38,090 bases of DNA from Eubacteriaceae bacterium (GCA_910575665.1 CAJTFB010000037.1:1-38090); one strand, 5' to 3'. Shown: positions 24,801-33,626, counted from the first letter of the stretch. The notes: generated by a model from the letters alone, not told the origin. Translations and numbers: made by a program.

Positions 24801-27019
24801 CAAAAAATGTAGATTATGATTACGATGTAACAAACTGTATCCTGAATGCGACGGATATCATGATGAAGGATATGATGTATTCGGTTCCTGCCACGCAGGT
24901 CTGGGCGGCGATCAAGAATGCAGAAGATAAAACAGAAAAATTAGATAACTCCCTGAAGGCGATGGAAGATACCATGACGTTGTTCTATCAGCACAAGGGC
25001 CTCAGTGATGACGCAGGCACCAAGAGAGGTAACAATGCCCTACCTGCACAGCATCTGAATATACGGTACATGAGAATGTTCGCTGGCGCATTTATGTATG
25101 CGGCGGGTAACCACATTGGAGTGGAGTGGGGATCCACCACACTGGCAGGCGGACCGAATGACTGGTCTGGCTTCGGATGGGGTGTTGCCCATGAGATCGG
25201 CCATAATATCAACCAGGGAACCTATGCGGTGGCAGAGATCACCAACAACTATTTTGCACAGCTTCTGACGAAGACGCCGGGCAAGACCAGGTTCCAATAT
25301 CCAAAGGTGTACGAGAAGGTGACCTCTGGAACCATCGGCCGCTCTTCCAATGTGAGTACGCAGCTGGCATTATACTGGCAGCTTCATCTGGCATTTGATA
25401 ATCAAACGGATGACAGACATATCTTTGATGATTATGAAGAGCAGTTTAACAACCTCTTCTTTGCCCGTGTGGATACTTATTCCAGAAACCCTGATAAAGC
25501 GCCACAGTCAGGCCTGTCATTGAAGGGAGGCACGGACCAGAATCTTATGCGTCTCGCCTGTGCCGCAGCAAATAAAAATATTCTGCCGTTTTTCCAGCGG
25601 TGGGGTATGGTGCCGGATGAGGAAACAAAGGCTTACGCCCAGAAATATGGAGAAGCAGAGACGAAGGCATTGTATTATGTAAATGACGATGCCAGAGATT
25701 ACCGCGCAGCCCATACCGGCGAAGAGGGAACGATTTTGAACCAGGATGTGGTAACTGCTACCGTGGCGGCGAAATCAAACCAGGTAGAGGTTACGATTGC
25801 AACAGAACAGAACAAGGATCTGATACTTGGTTATGAGATTCTTAGAAGCATGACTTCAAATGGAAAAAAAGAGACGAAAGTAGTTGGCTTCCAGCCAATT
25901 GACACCGCTCAGAACACGGTATATGTGGATTCCATTTCCTCCATAAACAACAGAGTTATGGAGTATGAGGTACGGGCAGTGGATAAGTATCTGAACTATT
26001 CCAATTCAGCTCAGGCGGGATCTGTTAAGATACAGACAGATGGTGTGCTGGATAAAACGGAATGGACGGTTGAAACCACTATGACGTCGGAGGATGATGT
26101 GGCGATTGATTCGGATATCGAAGATCCCGACAGTGGGTATCACGCAGAAGATCCGGGCAGCATCGGAGAAAAGAAAGTACACAGTATCGACCGGATTCTC
26201 GATCAGGACAGAACAGAGTCCGGGACTTATCACGGTATAAGCGAAGGAAACGCAGTGATCACCATAGATATGCACAAGACCGAACAGGTAACAGCATTGA
26301 AATATCAGGGAGATGCATTGACCGGGATGACCATCGAGGTCAGTCCAGATGGAAGCGCGTGGACGGTAGTAAAAGAAGGTTATACAGGATTGTCCGGAAC
26401 CGGGGAACAGACCGTATGGTTTGATTCTGTGAAGGAAGATTTAAGAGACAGCTGGATCGGTACCTACGATGCCAGATATGTGAAAATGACCATTCCGCAG
26501 TCCGGCGAGATTGCGATCCAGGAGATCGAGATATGCGGGCCATCGGGAGACAATCTGGAATTTATGGAAGCAGAAGAGAATACGCCGGCAGTTGGTGTGT
26601 TGACTGCAGACTATAAATATGGCAGCCAGGATTCGGATGTAATTAAAAAAGGTTCTTTGATATTTACAGGAACCTATAAAGGAAATCCAGCTTACAATGT
26701 CGTTGTATTATATGATACAGAAGGAAATGTAATTGGTGCAAAAGAGGACGCGGTTCAGGCAGGTCAGGTTATATTTGCCGATGTACCAGAGCAGGGAAAT
26801 CTTGGCGAGACCTCAAACGGAACATGGGTATACTACGTAGAGCCTGGTCAGTGGGATGCCGCTTCCCTGCAGAAGATCAAGGGGGTTCGCGGTGAACTTT
26901 ACCGGGTGGACGATGCCCTGACGTTAGAAGGAGAGCGTATCGTCAGTGATACCCAGACCATCCAGCTTCCAGATTCTCTGCCGGATATTACATTAACAGG
27001 ATCCAAATACGGATCGTGA
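21803..27019 (+). CDS. Secreted M60-family metallopeptidase with dockerin-like, FN3 and discoidin-like domains
   Basis: This is a 1,738-residue secreted protein. Residues 1-27 are a signal peptide ending ASA. About 153-205 is a dockerin-like pair of calcium loops (DINGDGMIDQKD and DLNQDGNTDLVD). Two FN3 domains follow (about 393-490 and 492-592), then a discoidin-like domain (about 602-773). The peptidase M60 (enhancin-like) domain spans about 855-1165, with zinc motif HEIGHN at 1130-1135. Another FN3-like segment (about 1315-1415), a second discoidin-like domain (about 1418-1585) and an unknown tail follow. M60 enzymes cut mucin-type O-glycoproteins, so a role in host mucus is likely. There is no LPXTG anchor, so the dockerin may attach it. 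A dockerin near the N-terminus rather than the C-terminus is unusual. Confidence 0.88.
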   Translation: MRRLIAILLTGCLAFQTWTAAAVPASAGSKTEKTAQESSENSNRESVSQTESGLEVEIRSSRLFPFQGKATIQIRGGEVEESKELQFSGSDSTSASQRFDVPQGDYTVTIKSDKFADYKQKVQVSKGWVSKIQVWAARYENGRGASPGWIRQGDINGDGMIDQKDTELMLSAVREDPKKSDTDLNQDGNTDLVDLQNLVQGIDEKQESNIEKLALLRKVQTVEGTTVEGSMEAFLSRSEGIVLKPSNAGAAISADNPVALEFTLAEDGAQDTEDIPKIQGIAIHAPMKAEEGEDVSSEILDGEAQIVAVDEKGNEQELTLPLASESKQSMSLRAYSANPKVHVDADGSLILDFGTQIAVKRVTIKITGTKKTEPLVNLAKVEFVNNMEDRIAPPNLDIPTLNAPVSENKALTVSWDAQTNITGYEVYVSGPVKGQAENVTQIIRVSGTVHTISGINDKELINFEKYKIKVRSVNGDWKSPWSNEQTGIPKPQKLPAPPDYVKAEGGYRSISVSWKDMEDAAGYMVYYKKSTDTEFVPVVKDFQPVQAGTGKLEDARYVISGLEDNVEYSVYVISWNELGWGKASLVSSAVTKDDSPPQLPTYKLLNTSKGEGVLSDHIINATIGGSGGAKMVSSPLDTSAGSALGLVDNNFGSYWIKSDWDDGVAYPSLGKGMIITLDDDYPMNYITFAAADQKTSVDVVRIGYWNKENPDKEQIVNARLIQKKDENNNPYYIVKFDGAITANKIHMCLGRSWGGSGDLMVGEIHFHKYDSLEDDIMKLYEDEMHTTLRKDVTEAVIAALEERLNRIDEESGEKHPLFQELTLEIKTAREILNSKLDPSLRVENRITGQKDKHLGFGGLNPWQPLGKAAYAGETLLVYVGHNTKRTGDSTNLQLIVTQHHAEADSLAKGINLKIGRNEITVPQLTSNTFERGGQLYIAYTGNNSSDQYAVRISGGSSIPVLSVYGKTGSERTEAISAYVKQLESYVNTIQPGHDEKHTGTKNVDYDYDVTNCILNATDIMMKDMMYSVPATQVWAAIKNAEDKTEKLDNSLKAMEDTMTLFYQHKGLSDDAGTKRGNNALPAQHLNIRYMRMFAGAFMYAAGNHIGVEWGSTTLAGGPNDWSGFGWGVAHEIGHNINQGTYAVAEITNNYFAQLLTKTPGKTRFQYPKVYEKVTSGTIGRSSNVSTQLALYWQLHLAFDNQTDDRHIFDDYEEQFNNLFFARVDTYSRNPDKAPQSGLSLKGGTDQNLMRLACAAANKNILPFFQRWGMVPDEETKAYAQKYGEAETKALYYVNDDARDYRAAHTGEEGTILNQDVVTATVAAKSNQVEVTIATEQNKDLILGYEILRSMTSNGKKETKVVGFQPIDTAQNTVYVDSISSINNRVMEYEVRAVDKYLNYSNSAQAGSVKIQTDGVLDKTEWTVETTMTSEDDVAIDSDIEDPDSGYHAEDPGSIGEKKVHSIDRILDQDRTESGTYHGISEGNAVITIDMHKTEQVTALKYQGDALTGMTIEVSPDGSAWTVVKEGYTGLSGTGEQTVWFDSVKEDLRDSWIGTYDARYVKMTIPQSGEIAIQEIEICGPSGDNLEFMEAEENTPAVGVLTADYKYGSQDSDVIKKGSLIFTGTYKGNPAYNVVVLYDTEGNVIGAKEDAVQAGQVIFADVPEQGNLGETSNGTWVYYVEPGQWDAASLQKIKGVRGELYRVDDALTLEGERIVSDTQTIQLPDSLPDITLTGSKYGS

Positions 27020-27045
27020 CATGGATAGGGAGGTTCGTGAGAAAA

Positions 27046-28200
27046 ATGAAAAAAATCATATTATTCTTCGTGGCAGCACTTTTGCTTGCTGCCACGGTTC
27101 CCACGGCTGCCAAAGCGGCAGGAAACGGCAGTGGTACGCTTACCGTAGACAAAAATAATGTGTCTGTGTCGCTGGCCATACCAGGGGGAAAGACAAAGAC
27201 CATCACGTCCCTGCGTGTGCAGCTGCGGGTGTCAGTCACCAGTGGTACGATGGATCAGCCGGATTTCACCTTTGACGCTTCGATTCCAAGTACCGTGAAA
27301 AGTGCTGCGGTCAAAAAAGACGGTAGTGCCTATATGGTGGATATCGTTTTGTCAGGGAAAAAGAATCAGGATATATTCAAAAACAGTGAGAATGCCAAAC
27401 TGGGAATTCTGTCCGTGAAGCCTACCAGCGCAGAGTATCAGATCAAAGTAGAATTTGCAGGTAAGGCAGATGGCGTCAATGGTCCTGTTATAAAGTATGC
27501 GGAAAGCAGCAGTCTGTCGGAGGTGACACTTTCGCTGTCCAATGCTCTTCCAGCGACCGTGGAATCAGCGAATCATACAACCACACCACCTTCTGGAAAG
27601 ACTTTGGGCAAACCGAAATTGACTACCACAGTAAAGAAAGGAAAAAACCGCGTCTATTTTAAGTGGAACAAGATCAGCGGCGCCAGTGGATACAGGCTTT
27701 ATCGATACGATGAAAAAACGAAAAAGTACAAGAAGATAAAGACGATTACAAAAGGAGGAACAACATCCTATTCTAAAAAGTATGAGTATGCTTCTTCTCA
27801 CCGCTTCCGCATTCGTGCATTTAAAACAGAGGCAGGCGGAGCAAAGACTTATAGCAGCTACAGTTCGACTGTTAAGGTTACGGTGCCGCCGGCTAAGGTG
27901 AAAAAGTTCTCAGCGGAATACTGGAGCGATGGAAAGGCTGCCCTCCTGTGGAAGAAGGTCAGCAAGGCCAAAGGTTATCAGATATACCGCAGCAGGAAAA
28001 AGAATGGAAAATACCTCCGCGTAAAAACGATCCGAAAGGGCAAGATCACCAAATGCACTAGCGTAAAACATAAACTCGGCAAAACCTATTATTACAAGAT
28101 CAGAGCTTATGTCACAGGTGCGAATAAAAAACGTGTTTATGGTAAATTCAGTGTAGTGGTACCATACAAAAATAAGGGTAGCTCGAAGGCGCCAATTTGA
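27046..28200 (+). CDS. Secreted protein with possible cohesin-like domain and two FN3 repeats
   Basis: This is a 384-residue protein from ATG 27046; GTG 27037 is an alternative, since GGGAGG lies 3 bases from it and 12 from the ATG. A signal peptide (ending AAKA) is clear. Residues about 27-185 form a beta-rich domain whose end (KLGILSVKPT, then VEFAGKADGVNG) resembles the last strands of cohesins. Two lysine- and tyrosine-rich FN3 repeats follow (about 190-280 and 285-375), each with GYRLYR or GYQIYR. It starts 26 bases after the M60 gene and should be cotranscribed. I infer that it may hold the dockerin of that enzyme at the surface. There is no sortase motif; the basic FN3 repeats might bind the wall. 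The last codons and stop lie inside a palindromic repeat element. Confidence 0.7.
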   Translation: MKKIILFFVAALLLAATVPTAAKAAGNGSGTLTVDKNNVSVSLAIPGGKTKTITSLRVQLRVSVTSGTMDQPDFTFDASIPSTVKSAAVKKDGSAYMVDIVLSGKKNQDIFKNSENAKLGILSVKPTSAEYQIKVEFAGKADGVNGPVIKYAESSSLSEVTLSLSNALPATVESANHTTTPPSGKTLGKPKLTTTVKKGKNRVYFKWNKISGASGYRLYRYDEKTKKYKKIKTITKGGTTSYSKKYEYASSHRFRIRAFKTEAGGAKTYSSYSSTVKVTVPPAKVKKFSAEYWSDGKAALLWKKVSKAKGYQIYRSRKKNGKYLRVKTIRKGKITKCTSVKHKLGKTYYYKIRAYVTGANKKRVYGKFSVVVPYKNKGSSKAPI

Positions 28201-28342
28201 ACCCTGTTTCGTTCTGCGCTAGCAGCAAAATAGCGTTGTTGCTTTCATTCGATGATACCACCGCATCACCTCATTCAAGCGCCTAGCTATTTTGCTACTA
28301 TCACAAGTCGGAGGCAGAAGTAAAATTGACGCCGTCGAGCTA
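28179..28342. repeat. MITE-like palindromic element overlapping the end of the cohesin-like gene
   Basis: The outer arms are 28179-28200 and 28321-28342, complementary at 19 of 22 positions (TAGCTCGA-GGCG-CAATTT). A second, perfect 11-base pair of arms lies inside (28224-28234 and 28286-28296, AGCAAAATAGC). There is no open reading frame and no U run. The left arm supplies the last codons and the stop of the preceding gene, which suggests insertion. Its ends and origin are unknown. Confidence 0.55.
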
Positions 28343-28372
28343 AGCAATAGATATGTAAAATAAAAAAAATCC

Positions 28373-28401
28373 TTTTCTATCTTCCCCAAATAGTGTATAC
28401 T
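28373..28401 (+). promoter_or_regulatory. Candidate glgA promoter
   Basis: TATACT (28396-28401) is a good -10, with overlapping TATAAT at 28401-28406. The -35 at 17 bases is poor (TTTTCT). The transcript would begin just before the hairpin at 28416 and carry a leader of about 270 bases made largely of the repeat element. Confidence 0.4.
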
Positions 28402-28415
28402 ATAATAAAAATGAT

Positions 28416-28636
28416 GTTGGGGTCAAAAAGTATTTTGACTCCAACGGATGCTGCGGATTGCTTCGTTGTTTCACAACTTCCGCAATCCTTCAAACATTCG
28501 AAATCCGCTGATTTACTGTGTAAATCGCACCTTTCTCATGTTTGGCGGGTCCCAAGTTCAAATGCGAATAAGTTCGTCAGAACTTATTTTTCATACAAGC
28601 ATGAACGGCATTTTGACCTTTTGACCCTGGCATCAT
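28416..28636. repeat. Structured intergenic repeat element in the glgA leader
   Basis: It is bounded by GGTCAAAA on the left and TTTTGACC with CTGGCATC on the right. Inside are four hairpins: GTTGGGGTCAAAA/TTTTGACTCCAAC (28416-28445), GGATTGC/GCAATCC (28455-28488), GATTTA/TAAATC (28510-28526) and AATAAGTTC/GAACTTATT (28567-28588). Part of it recurs inverted after glgA. It has no credible gene. It could be a mobile palindromic element or encode an RNA. Confidence 0.6.
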
Positions 28637-28678
28637 ATCATATTACTTATGGGATACCATGTGAATGGAGGGAAAGAC

Positions 28679-30115
28679 ATGAAAAGGATTTTATTTGTAG
28701 CTTCAGAGTGTGTACCATTTATTAAAACAGGCGGTCTCGCTGATGTTGTGGGGTCACTGCCAAAATACTTTAATAAAGATGAATTCGATGTCCGGGTTAT
28801 GATTCCCAAATATACGGCGATCCCGGATGAATATAGGAATCAGATGCAGTTTGTCACTCATTTTTATCTCGAACTCGCATGGCGTAAGCAGTATGTGGGA
28901 ATTTTTGAGATGGAATATCAGGGAGTTAAATTTTATTTTCTTGACAATGAATTTTATTTTAACGGAAATACACCATATGGGGAAATCTATCAGGACATAG
29001 AGAAATTTGCCTTTTTTGGAAAAGCGGCGTTGTCTTCCCTTCCACTGATTGATTTTCGTCCAGACATCATCCATTGCCACGACTGGCAGACCGGCTTGAT
29101 TCCGGTATATTTGAAAGATTCTTTTCAGCAGGGAGATTTCTTCCGTGGAATTAAGTCCATCATGACGATCCACAATCTAAAATTCCAGGGGATCTGGGAT
29201 AAGAAAACGGTGATGGATACCGCCGGATTGGACGCTTATTATTTCACACCGGATAAACTGGAGGCATATGGGGATGCCAATTATTTGAAGGGCGGAATTG
29301 TGTACGCGGACCAGATTACTACCGTCAGCGATACATACGCTGAAGAGATCAAGACACCATTTTATGGAGAAAAACTGGATGGCCTGATCAATGCTAAGGC
29401 AGGCTGCCTTACAGGAATCGTAAATGGATTGGACTACGATGAATACAATCCTTCCACGGATCCGATGATCGCGGCGCACTACGATGCCAGAACCTTCCGC
29501 AAAGAAAAGATTAAGAACAAACGGGCACTCCAGAAAGAACTGGGACTTGCCCAGGATGATAAAAAGTTTATGATCGGTATCGTGTCCAGGCTCACCGACC
29601 AGAAGGGATTTGACCTTATTGACTATGTGATCGAGGAGATCTGTGCGGAGGATACCCAGCTTGTGGTTCTGGGAACCGGAGAAGAAAAATATGAACACCT
29701 TTTCCGGCATTTTGCATGGAAATATCCAGAGCGGGTGTCGGCTAATATATTTTATTCCAATGAGCGCTCCCACAAAATATATGCTTCCTGCGATGCCTTC
29801 CTGATGCCATCTCTGTTTGAACCCTGTGGGCTCAGCCAGCTGATGAGCCTCCGCTATGGAACGGTACCTATCGTCCGGGAGACAGGCGGACTGAAGGATA
29901 CGGTGGAGCCTTACAATGAGTACGAGAGCAAGGGAACCGGTTTTTCCTTTGCCAACTATAATGCTCATGAGATGCTCAACACGATCCGTTACGCCAAATA
30001 TATCTATTACGATAAGAGACGCGACTGGAACAAGATCATTGACCGCGGTATGGCGATGGATTTTTCCTGGGCCAATTCCGCCAGAAAATACGAAGATCTG
30101 TATAACAGGATGTGA
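28679..30115 (+). CDS. glgA: Glycogen synthase
   Basis: This is a 478-residue GT5 enzyme that adds glucose from ADP-glucose to glycogen. The substrate loop KTGGLADV is at residues 16-23, and the C-terminal SLFEPCGLSQL motif holds the catalytic glutamate. The length equals the usual bacterial GlgA (about 477). I start at ATG 28679, 6 bases after GGAGGG; the in-frame ATG 28649 has no site. It stands alone, far from glgB, and no glgC or glgP is adjacent. A 28-base inverted repeat flanks it, the right copy covering its stop codon, yet the C-terminus has normal length. Confidence 0.95.
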   Translation: MKRILFVASECVPFIKTGGLADVVGSLPKYFNKDEFDVRVMIPKYTAIPDEYRNQMQFVTHFYLELAWRKQYVGIFEMEYQGVKFYFLDNEFYFNGNTPYGEIYQDIEKFAFFGKAALSSLPLIDFRPDIIHCHDWQTGLIPVYLKDSFQQGDFFRGIKSIMTIHNLKFQGIWDKKTVMDTAGLDAYYFTPDKLEAYGDANYLKGGIVYADQITTVSDTYAEEIKTPFYGEKLDGLINAKAGCLTGIVNGLDYDEYNPSTDPMIAAHYDARTFRKEKIKNKRALQKELGLAQDDKKFMIGIVSRLTDQKGFDLIDYVIEEICAEDTQLVVLGTGEEKYEHLFRHFAWKYPERVSANIFYSNERSHKIYASCDAFLMPSLFEPCGLSQLMSLRYGTVPIVRETGGLKDTVEPYNEYESKGTGFSFANYNAHEMLNTIRYAKYIYYDKRRDWNKIIDRGMAMDFSWANSARKYEDLYNRM

Positions 30116-30154
30116 AACAACGAAGCAATCCGCAGCATCTGCCAGGGTCAAAAA
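30112..30154. repeat. Truncated inverted copy of the glgA-leader repeat
   Basis: Bases 30112-30139 are the exact reverse complement of 28447-28474. They are followed by CAGGGTCAAAA, matching the element terminus. The copy begins one base before the glgA stop codon (30113-30115). Confidence 0.75.
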
Positions 30155-30201
30155 CCATTAGACCTGAACAATGGCTTGTCATAGAATTTGTCTGATTTTT
30201 C

Positions 30202-30254
30202 AGCCGGCGAAGACATTTCTTTTCGGAGAGGTGTTTTCTCCGGCTTGGTTTTTT
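30202..30254 (+). terminator. Terminator downstream of glgA
   Basis: AGCCGG-GAA-ACA (30202-30215) pairs with TGTTTTCTCCGGCT (30232-30245) with two mismatches, followed by TGGTTTTTT. It separates glgA from gap. Confidence 0.7.
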
Positions 30255-30294
30255 CATATAACATCAGAAATTTAAAAAAAAACGATATTACCCC

Positions 30295-30323
30295 TTGAAA
30301 TTTGCTTTGTTATTGGTTAGAAT
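30295..30323 (+). promoter_or_regulatory. Promoter of gap
   Basis: TTGAAA (30295-30300) and TAGAAT (30318-30323) are exactly 17 bases apart, each one mismatch from consensus. The leader is about 60 bases and ends with AGGAGGA before the start codon. Confidence 0.75.
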
Positions 30324-30391
30324 AGGAAACAGAGAGTTTGTATAAATTTTAACAAACAGAAATCAAGTATATTATTAGGAGGAATCGACAA

Positions 30392-31405
30392 ATGGCAGTA
30401 AAAGTAGCGATTAACGGATTCGGACGTATCGGACGTCTTGCATTCAGACAGATGTTTGGAGCAGAAGGTTATGAAGTAGTAGCGATCAATGATTTGACAA
30501 GCCCTAAGATGCTTGCTCACTTGTTGAAATATGATTCAGCTCAGGGTAAATATGCTCTTGCTGATAAAGTTTCTGCAACAGATGATTCTATTATTGTAGA
30601 CGGAAAAGAGATCAAAATTTACGCAGAGGCAGATGCAGCGAAACTTCCATGGGGCGACCTGAAAGTTGATGTTGTACTTGAGTGTACAGGTTTCTATACA
30701 TCCAAGGACAAGGCTTCCGCTCATATCACAGCAGGTGCTCGTAAAGTAGTTATCTCCGCACCAGCAGGAAATGATCTTCCTACCATCGTATACAATGTAA
30801 ACCATGAGACACTGAAGCCAGAGGATACTGTTATTTCAGCAGCGTCCTGTACAACAAACTGCCTGGCACCTATGGCTAAGGCATTGAATGAGCTGGCACC
30901 GGTTAAATCTGGTATCATGAGCACAATTCACTCTTACACAGGAGACCAGATGACTCTGGATGGTCCTCAGAGAAAGGGTGACCTCAGAAGATCCCGTGCT
31001 GCAGCAGTTAATATCGTTCCTAACAGCACAGGTGCTGCTAAAGCGATCGGTCTTGTTATTCCAGAACTGAATGGTAAACTTATCGGTTCTGCACAGCGTG
31101 TACCATGTCCTACAGGTTCTACTACGATCCTCGTAGCAGTTGTAGAAGGAAAAGTTACTGTTGATGAGATTAACGCTAAGATGAAAGCATCCGCTACAGA
31201 GTCCTATGCTTACAATGAGGATGAGATCGTATCTTCCGATATCATTGGTGCTACCGCAGGTTCTATCTTCGACGCAACTCAGACTATGGTATCTCCTATG
31301 GATGATGGAAATACACAGGTTCAGGTTGTTTCCTGGTATGACAATGAGAACTCTTACACAAGCCAGATGGTAAGGACAATCAAATATTTCAGCGAGTTGG
31401 CTTAA
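30392..31405 (+). CDS. gap: Glyceraldehyde-3-phosphate dehydrogenase
   Basis: This is a 337-residue glycolytic enzyme that oxidises glyceraldehyde 3-phosphate to 1,3-bisphosphoglycerate. The NAD-binding motif is NGFGRIGR (8-15) with Asp34 (INDLT), which favours NAD over NADP. The catalytic Cys153 sits in SAASCTTNC, and a histidine follows in IHSYTGDQ. It has a strong promoter and leads into pgk and tpiA, so the three form the triose-phosphate part of glycolysis. A 150-base gap with a hairpin separates it from pgk. Codon choice is strongly biased, as expected for a highly expressed gene. Confidence 0.98.
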   Translation: MAVKVAINGFGRIGRLAFRQMFGAEGYEVVAINDLTSPKMLAHLLKYDSAQGKYALADKVSATDDSIIVDGKEIKIYAEADAAKLPWGDLKVDVVLECTGFYTSKDKASAHITAGARKVVISAPAGNDLPTIVYNVNHETLKPEDTVISAASCTTNCLAPMAKALNELAPVKSGIMSTIHSYTGDQMTLDGPQRKGDLRRSRAAAVNIVPNSTGAAKAIGLVIPELNGKLIGSAQRVPCPTGSTTILVAVVEGKVTVDEINAKMKASATESYAYNEDEIVSSDIIGATAGSIFDATQTMVSPMDDGNTQVQVVSWYDNENSYTSQMVRTIKYFSELA

Positions 31406-31462
31406 TATACGGAAGATTGTCCGCCGATGATCGATACTTCGGCGAATATAAATGTGAAACCC

Positions 31463-31498
31463 AAACGGGTCCGGTCTGAAAGGACCGGGCCCGTTTTC
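31463..31498 (+). terminator. Intercistronic hairpin between gap and pgk
   Basis: AAACGGGTCCGGTC (31463-31476) pairs with 31483-31496 (one wobble) around TGAAAG. Only four T residues follow. It is probably a partial terminator or an mRNA end-stabiliser, giving more gap than pgk transcript. Confidence 0.55.
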
Positions 31499-31510
31499 AA
31501 TCAGACTCAG

Positions 31511-31525
31511 GTTTCAGACTGAAAC
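31511..31525. repeat. Perfect palindrome upstream of pgk
   Basis: GTTTCAG, A, CTGAAAC lies 31 bases before the pgk start. It is too short for a terminator; it could be a protein-binding site or an RNA hairpin. Confidence 0.35.
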
Positions 31526-31555
31526 AGGAATTATTTTTGAAAGGAGATTCATTCC

Positions 31556-32752
31556 ATGTTAAACAAAAAGTCAGTAGATGATATTAATGTAAAAGGCCAG
31601 AAGGTACTGGTTCGCTGTGATTTCAACGTACCTCTGCAGGATGGTAAGATCACAGATGAAAACCGTCTTGTGGCAGCACTTCCTACAATCAAAAAATTAA
31701 TTGCAGACGGCGGCAAAGTCATTCTTTGCTCCCATCTCGGAAAGCCAAAAGGAGAGCCAAAGCCAGAGCTGTCTCTTGCACCAGTAGCAAAACGTCTTTC
31801 CGAACTTCTGGGACAGGAAGTCAAATTTGCAGCGGATGCCAATGTAGTTGGTGACAACGCAAAGGCAGCGGTAGAAGCTATGAAAGACGGAGAAGTAGTT
31901 CTTCTTGAAAATACTCGTTACCGTGCAGAGGAGACAAAGAACGAAGAGGCATTTTCCAAAGACCTGGCTTCTCTGGCAGATGTATTTGTAAACGATGCAT
32001 TTGGTACAGCCCACAGGGCACACTGCTCCAATGTAGGTGTGACAAATTTTGTGGATACGGCAGTGGTTGGATATCTGATGCAGAAAGAGATCGATTTCCT
32101 CGGAAATGCAGTGAACAATCCAGAGAGACCATTTGTAGCTATCCTCGGTGGGGCAAAAGTTTCCTCCAAGATCTCGGTTATCAACAACCTGCTTGACAAA
32201 GTGGATACGCTGATTATCGGCGGCGGTATGGCATATACCTTTATGGCTGCCCACGGAGAAGAAGTTGGAAAATCTCTTCTGGAAGAGGATTACAAGCAGT
32301 ATGCCCTGGATATGGAAAAGAAGGCGGAGGAGAAAGGTGTTAAGCTTCTGATCCCTATCGATACCGTGGTAGCAGATGATTTTTCCAATGATGCGAATTC
32401 TAAGATCGTTGGACGCGGTGAGATTCCGGCAGATATGGAAGGACTTGATATCGGACCAAAGACCTCAGAGCTTTTTGCAGAGGCAGTGGCTGGAGCAAAG
32501 ACTGTTGTGTGGAATGGACCAATGGGATGCTTTGAGATGCCGAATTTTGCCAAAGGAACCATCGCAGTGGCAGAGGCAATGGCAAAACTGGAAGGCGCTA
32601 CTACAATTATCGGCGGCGGCGACAGTGCGGCAGCGGTAAACCAGCTGGGATTTGGCGACAAGATGACACATATTTCTACCGGTGGCGGTGCTTCTCTTGA
32701 GTTCCTGGAAGGAAAAGAGCTTCCGGGTGTGGCGGCTGCTGACGACAAATAG
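31556..32752 (+). CDS. pgk: Phosphoglycerate kinase
   Basis: This is a 398-residue enzyme that transfers the acyl phosphate of 1,3-bisphosphoglycerate to ADP. The N-terminal [11 protein letters not shown] is the family signature. The substrate-binding HLGKPKGEP follows, and the nucleotide-binding region includes GGAKVSSKI and the C-terminal GGGDSAAAV and TGGGASLEF glycine loops. The length is standard. Start at ATG 31556 after AAAGGAG. It lies between gap and tpiA, 58 bases before the latter, with no promoter of its own that I can see. Confidence 0.98.
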   Translation: MLNKKSVDDINVKGQKVLVRCDFNVPLQDGKITDENRLVAALPTIKKLIADGGKVILCSHLGKPKGEPKPELSLAPVAKRLSELLGQEVKFAADANVVGDNAKAAVEAMKDGEVVLLENTRYRAEETKNEEAFSKDLASLADVFVNDAFGTAHRAHCSNVGVTNFVDTAVVGYLMQKEIDFLGNAVNNPERPFVAILGGAKVSSKISVINNLLDKVDTLIIGGGMAYTFMAAHGEEVGKSLLEEDYKQYALDMEKKAEEKGVKLLIPIDTVVADDFSNDANSKIVGRGEIPADMEGLDIGPKTSELFAEAVAGAKTVVWNGPMGCFEMPNFAKGTIAVAEAMAKLEGATTIIGGGDSAAAVNQLGFGDKMTHISTGGGASLEFLEGKELPGVAAADDK

Positions 32753-32810
32753 GAATCTGTTTATCTGCTTGAATAGATTAATGATCCGTAAAGGAGGAAG
32801 AAAATAAATT

Positions 32811-33560
32811 ATGGCTAGAAAGAAAATTATTGCCGGCAACTGGAAGATGAACAAAACACCGAGTGAAGCCGTTGCACTGGTAAATGAATTAAAACCTCTT
32901 GTGGCAAATGAGGAAGCAGATGTGGTATTCTGTGTACCGGCCATCGATATCATCCCTTGTGTGGAAGCGGCAAAGGGAAGCAATATTCAGATCGGTGCAG
33001 AGAATATGTACTATGAGGAGAGTGGAGCCTATACCGGCGAGATCGCTCCCAATATGCTTACCGATGCGGGAGTGAAATATGTGGTGATCGGACACTCTGA
33101 GAGACGTGAGTACTTTGCGGAGACCGATGAAACGGTAAACAAGAAGGTTCTGAAGGCATTTGAACACGGCATCACACCGATCATCTGCTGCGGGGAGTCC
33201 CTGACACAGAGAAAACAGGGAATCTACATTGACTGGATTCGTATGCAGATCAAGATCGCATTCCAGAATGTGACTTCCGATCAGGCAAAGAAAGCGGTGA
33301 TCGCTTATGAGCCGATCTGGGCCATCGGTACAGGCGAGACAGCAACTTCTGACCAGGCAGAGGAGGTATGTAAGGCGATCCGCGACTGTATCGCCGAGGT
33401 TTACGACAGTGCCACAGCAGAAGAGATCCGTATTCAGTACGGTGGATCAGTCAATGCAGGAAATGCAGCTGAGTTGTTTTCTAAGCCGGATATCGACGGT
33501 GGTCTTGTGGGAGGGGCATCCCTCAAAGCAGATTTCGGCAAGATCGTAAATTATAAGTAA
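32811..33560 (+). CDS. tpiA: Triose-phosphate isomerase
   Basis: This is a 249-residue barrel enzyme that interconverts dihydroxyacetone phosphate and glyceraldehyde 3-phosphate. The active-site residues are Asn10 and Lys12 (GNWKMN), His95 (VIGHSERR) and Glu167 ([11 protein letters not shown]). Start at ATG 32811 after AAAGGAGGAAG. It closes the gap-pgk-tpiA unit; no phosphoglycerate mutase or enolase gene follows, unlike in some Firmicutes. Confidence 0.98.
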   Translation: MARKKIIAGNWKMNKTPSEAVALVNELKPLVANEEADVVFCVPAIDIIPCVEAAKGSNIQIGAENMYYEESGAYTGEIAPNMLTDAGVKYVVIGHSERREYFAETDETVNKKVLKAFEHGITPIICCGESLTQRKQGIYIDWIRMQIKIAFQNVTSDQAKKAVIAYEPIWAIGTGETATSDQAEEVCKAIRDCIAEVYDSATAEEIRIQYGGSVNAGNAAELFSKPDIDGGLVGGASLKADFGKIVNYK

Positions 33561-33589
33561 TCATAACAGTGAACAGGGAACATAATAAC

Positions 33590-33626
33590 AGAAGCCTCGA
33601 AAGCAAAAGTTGTTTTTGGGGCTTCT
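33590..33626 (+). terminator. Weak hairpin after tpiA
   Basis: AGAAGCCTC (33590-33598) pairs with GGGGCTTCT (33618-33626), one wobble. No T run follows the stem, so termination is uncertain. The rest of the gap to 33768 shows nothing else I can support. Confidence 0.35.

Noticed and set aside
28393-28725. A 110-codon frame across the glgA leader
   Set aside because: It runs through hairpins of the repeat element, lacks a ribosome binding site and overlaps the glgA start.
29177-30151. A 324-codon open frame antisense to glgA
   Set aside because: The sense product is a full-length glycogen synthase; the antisense frame only starts inside the repeat element.
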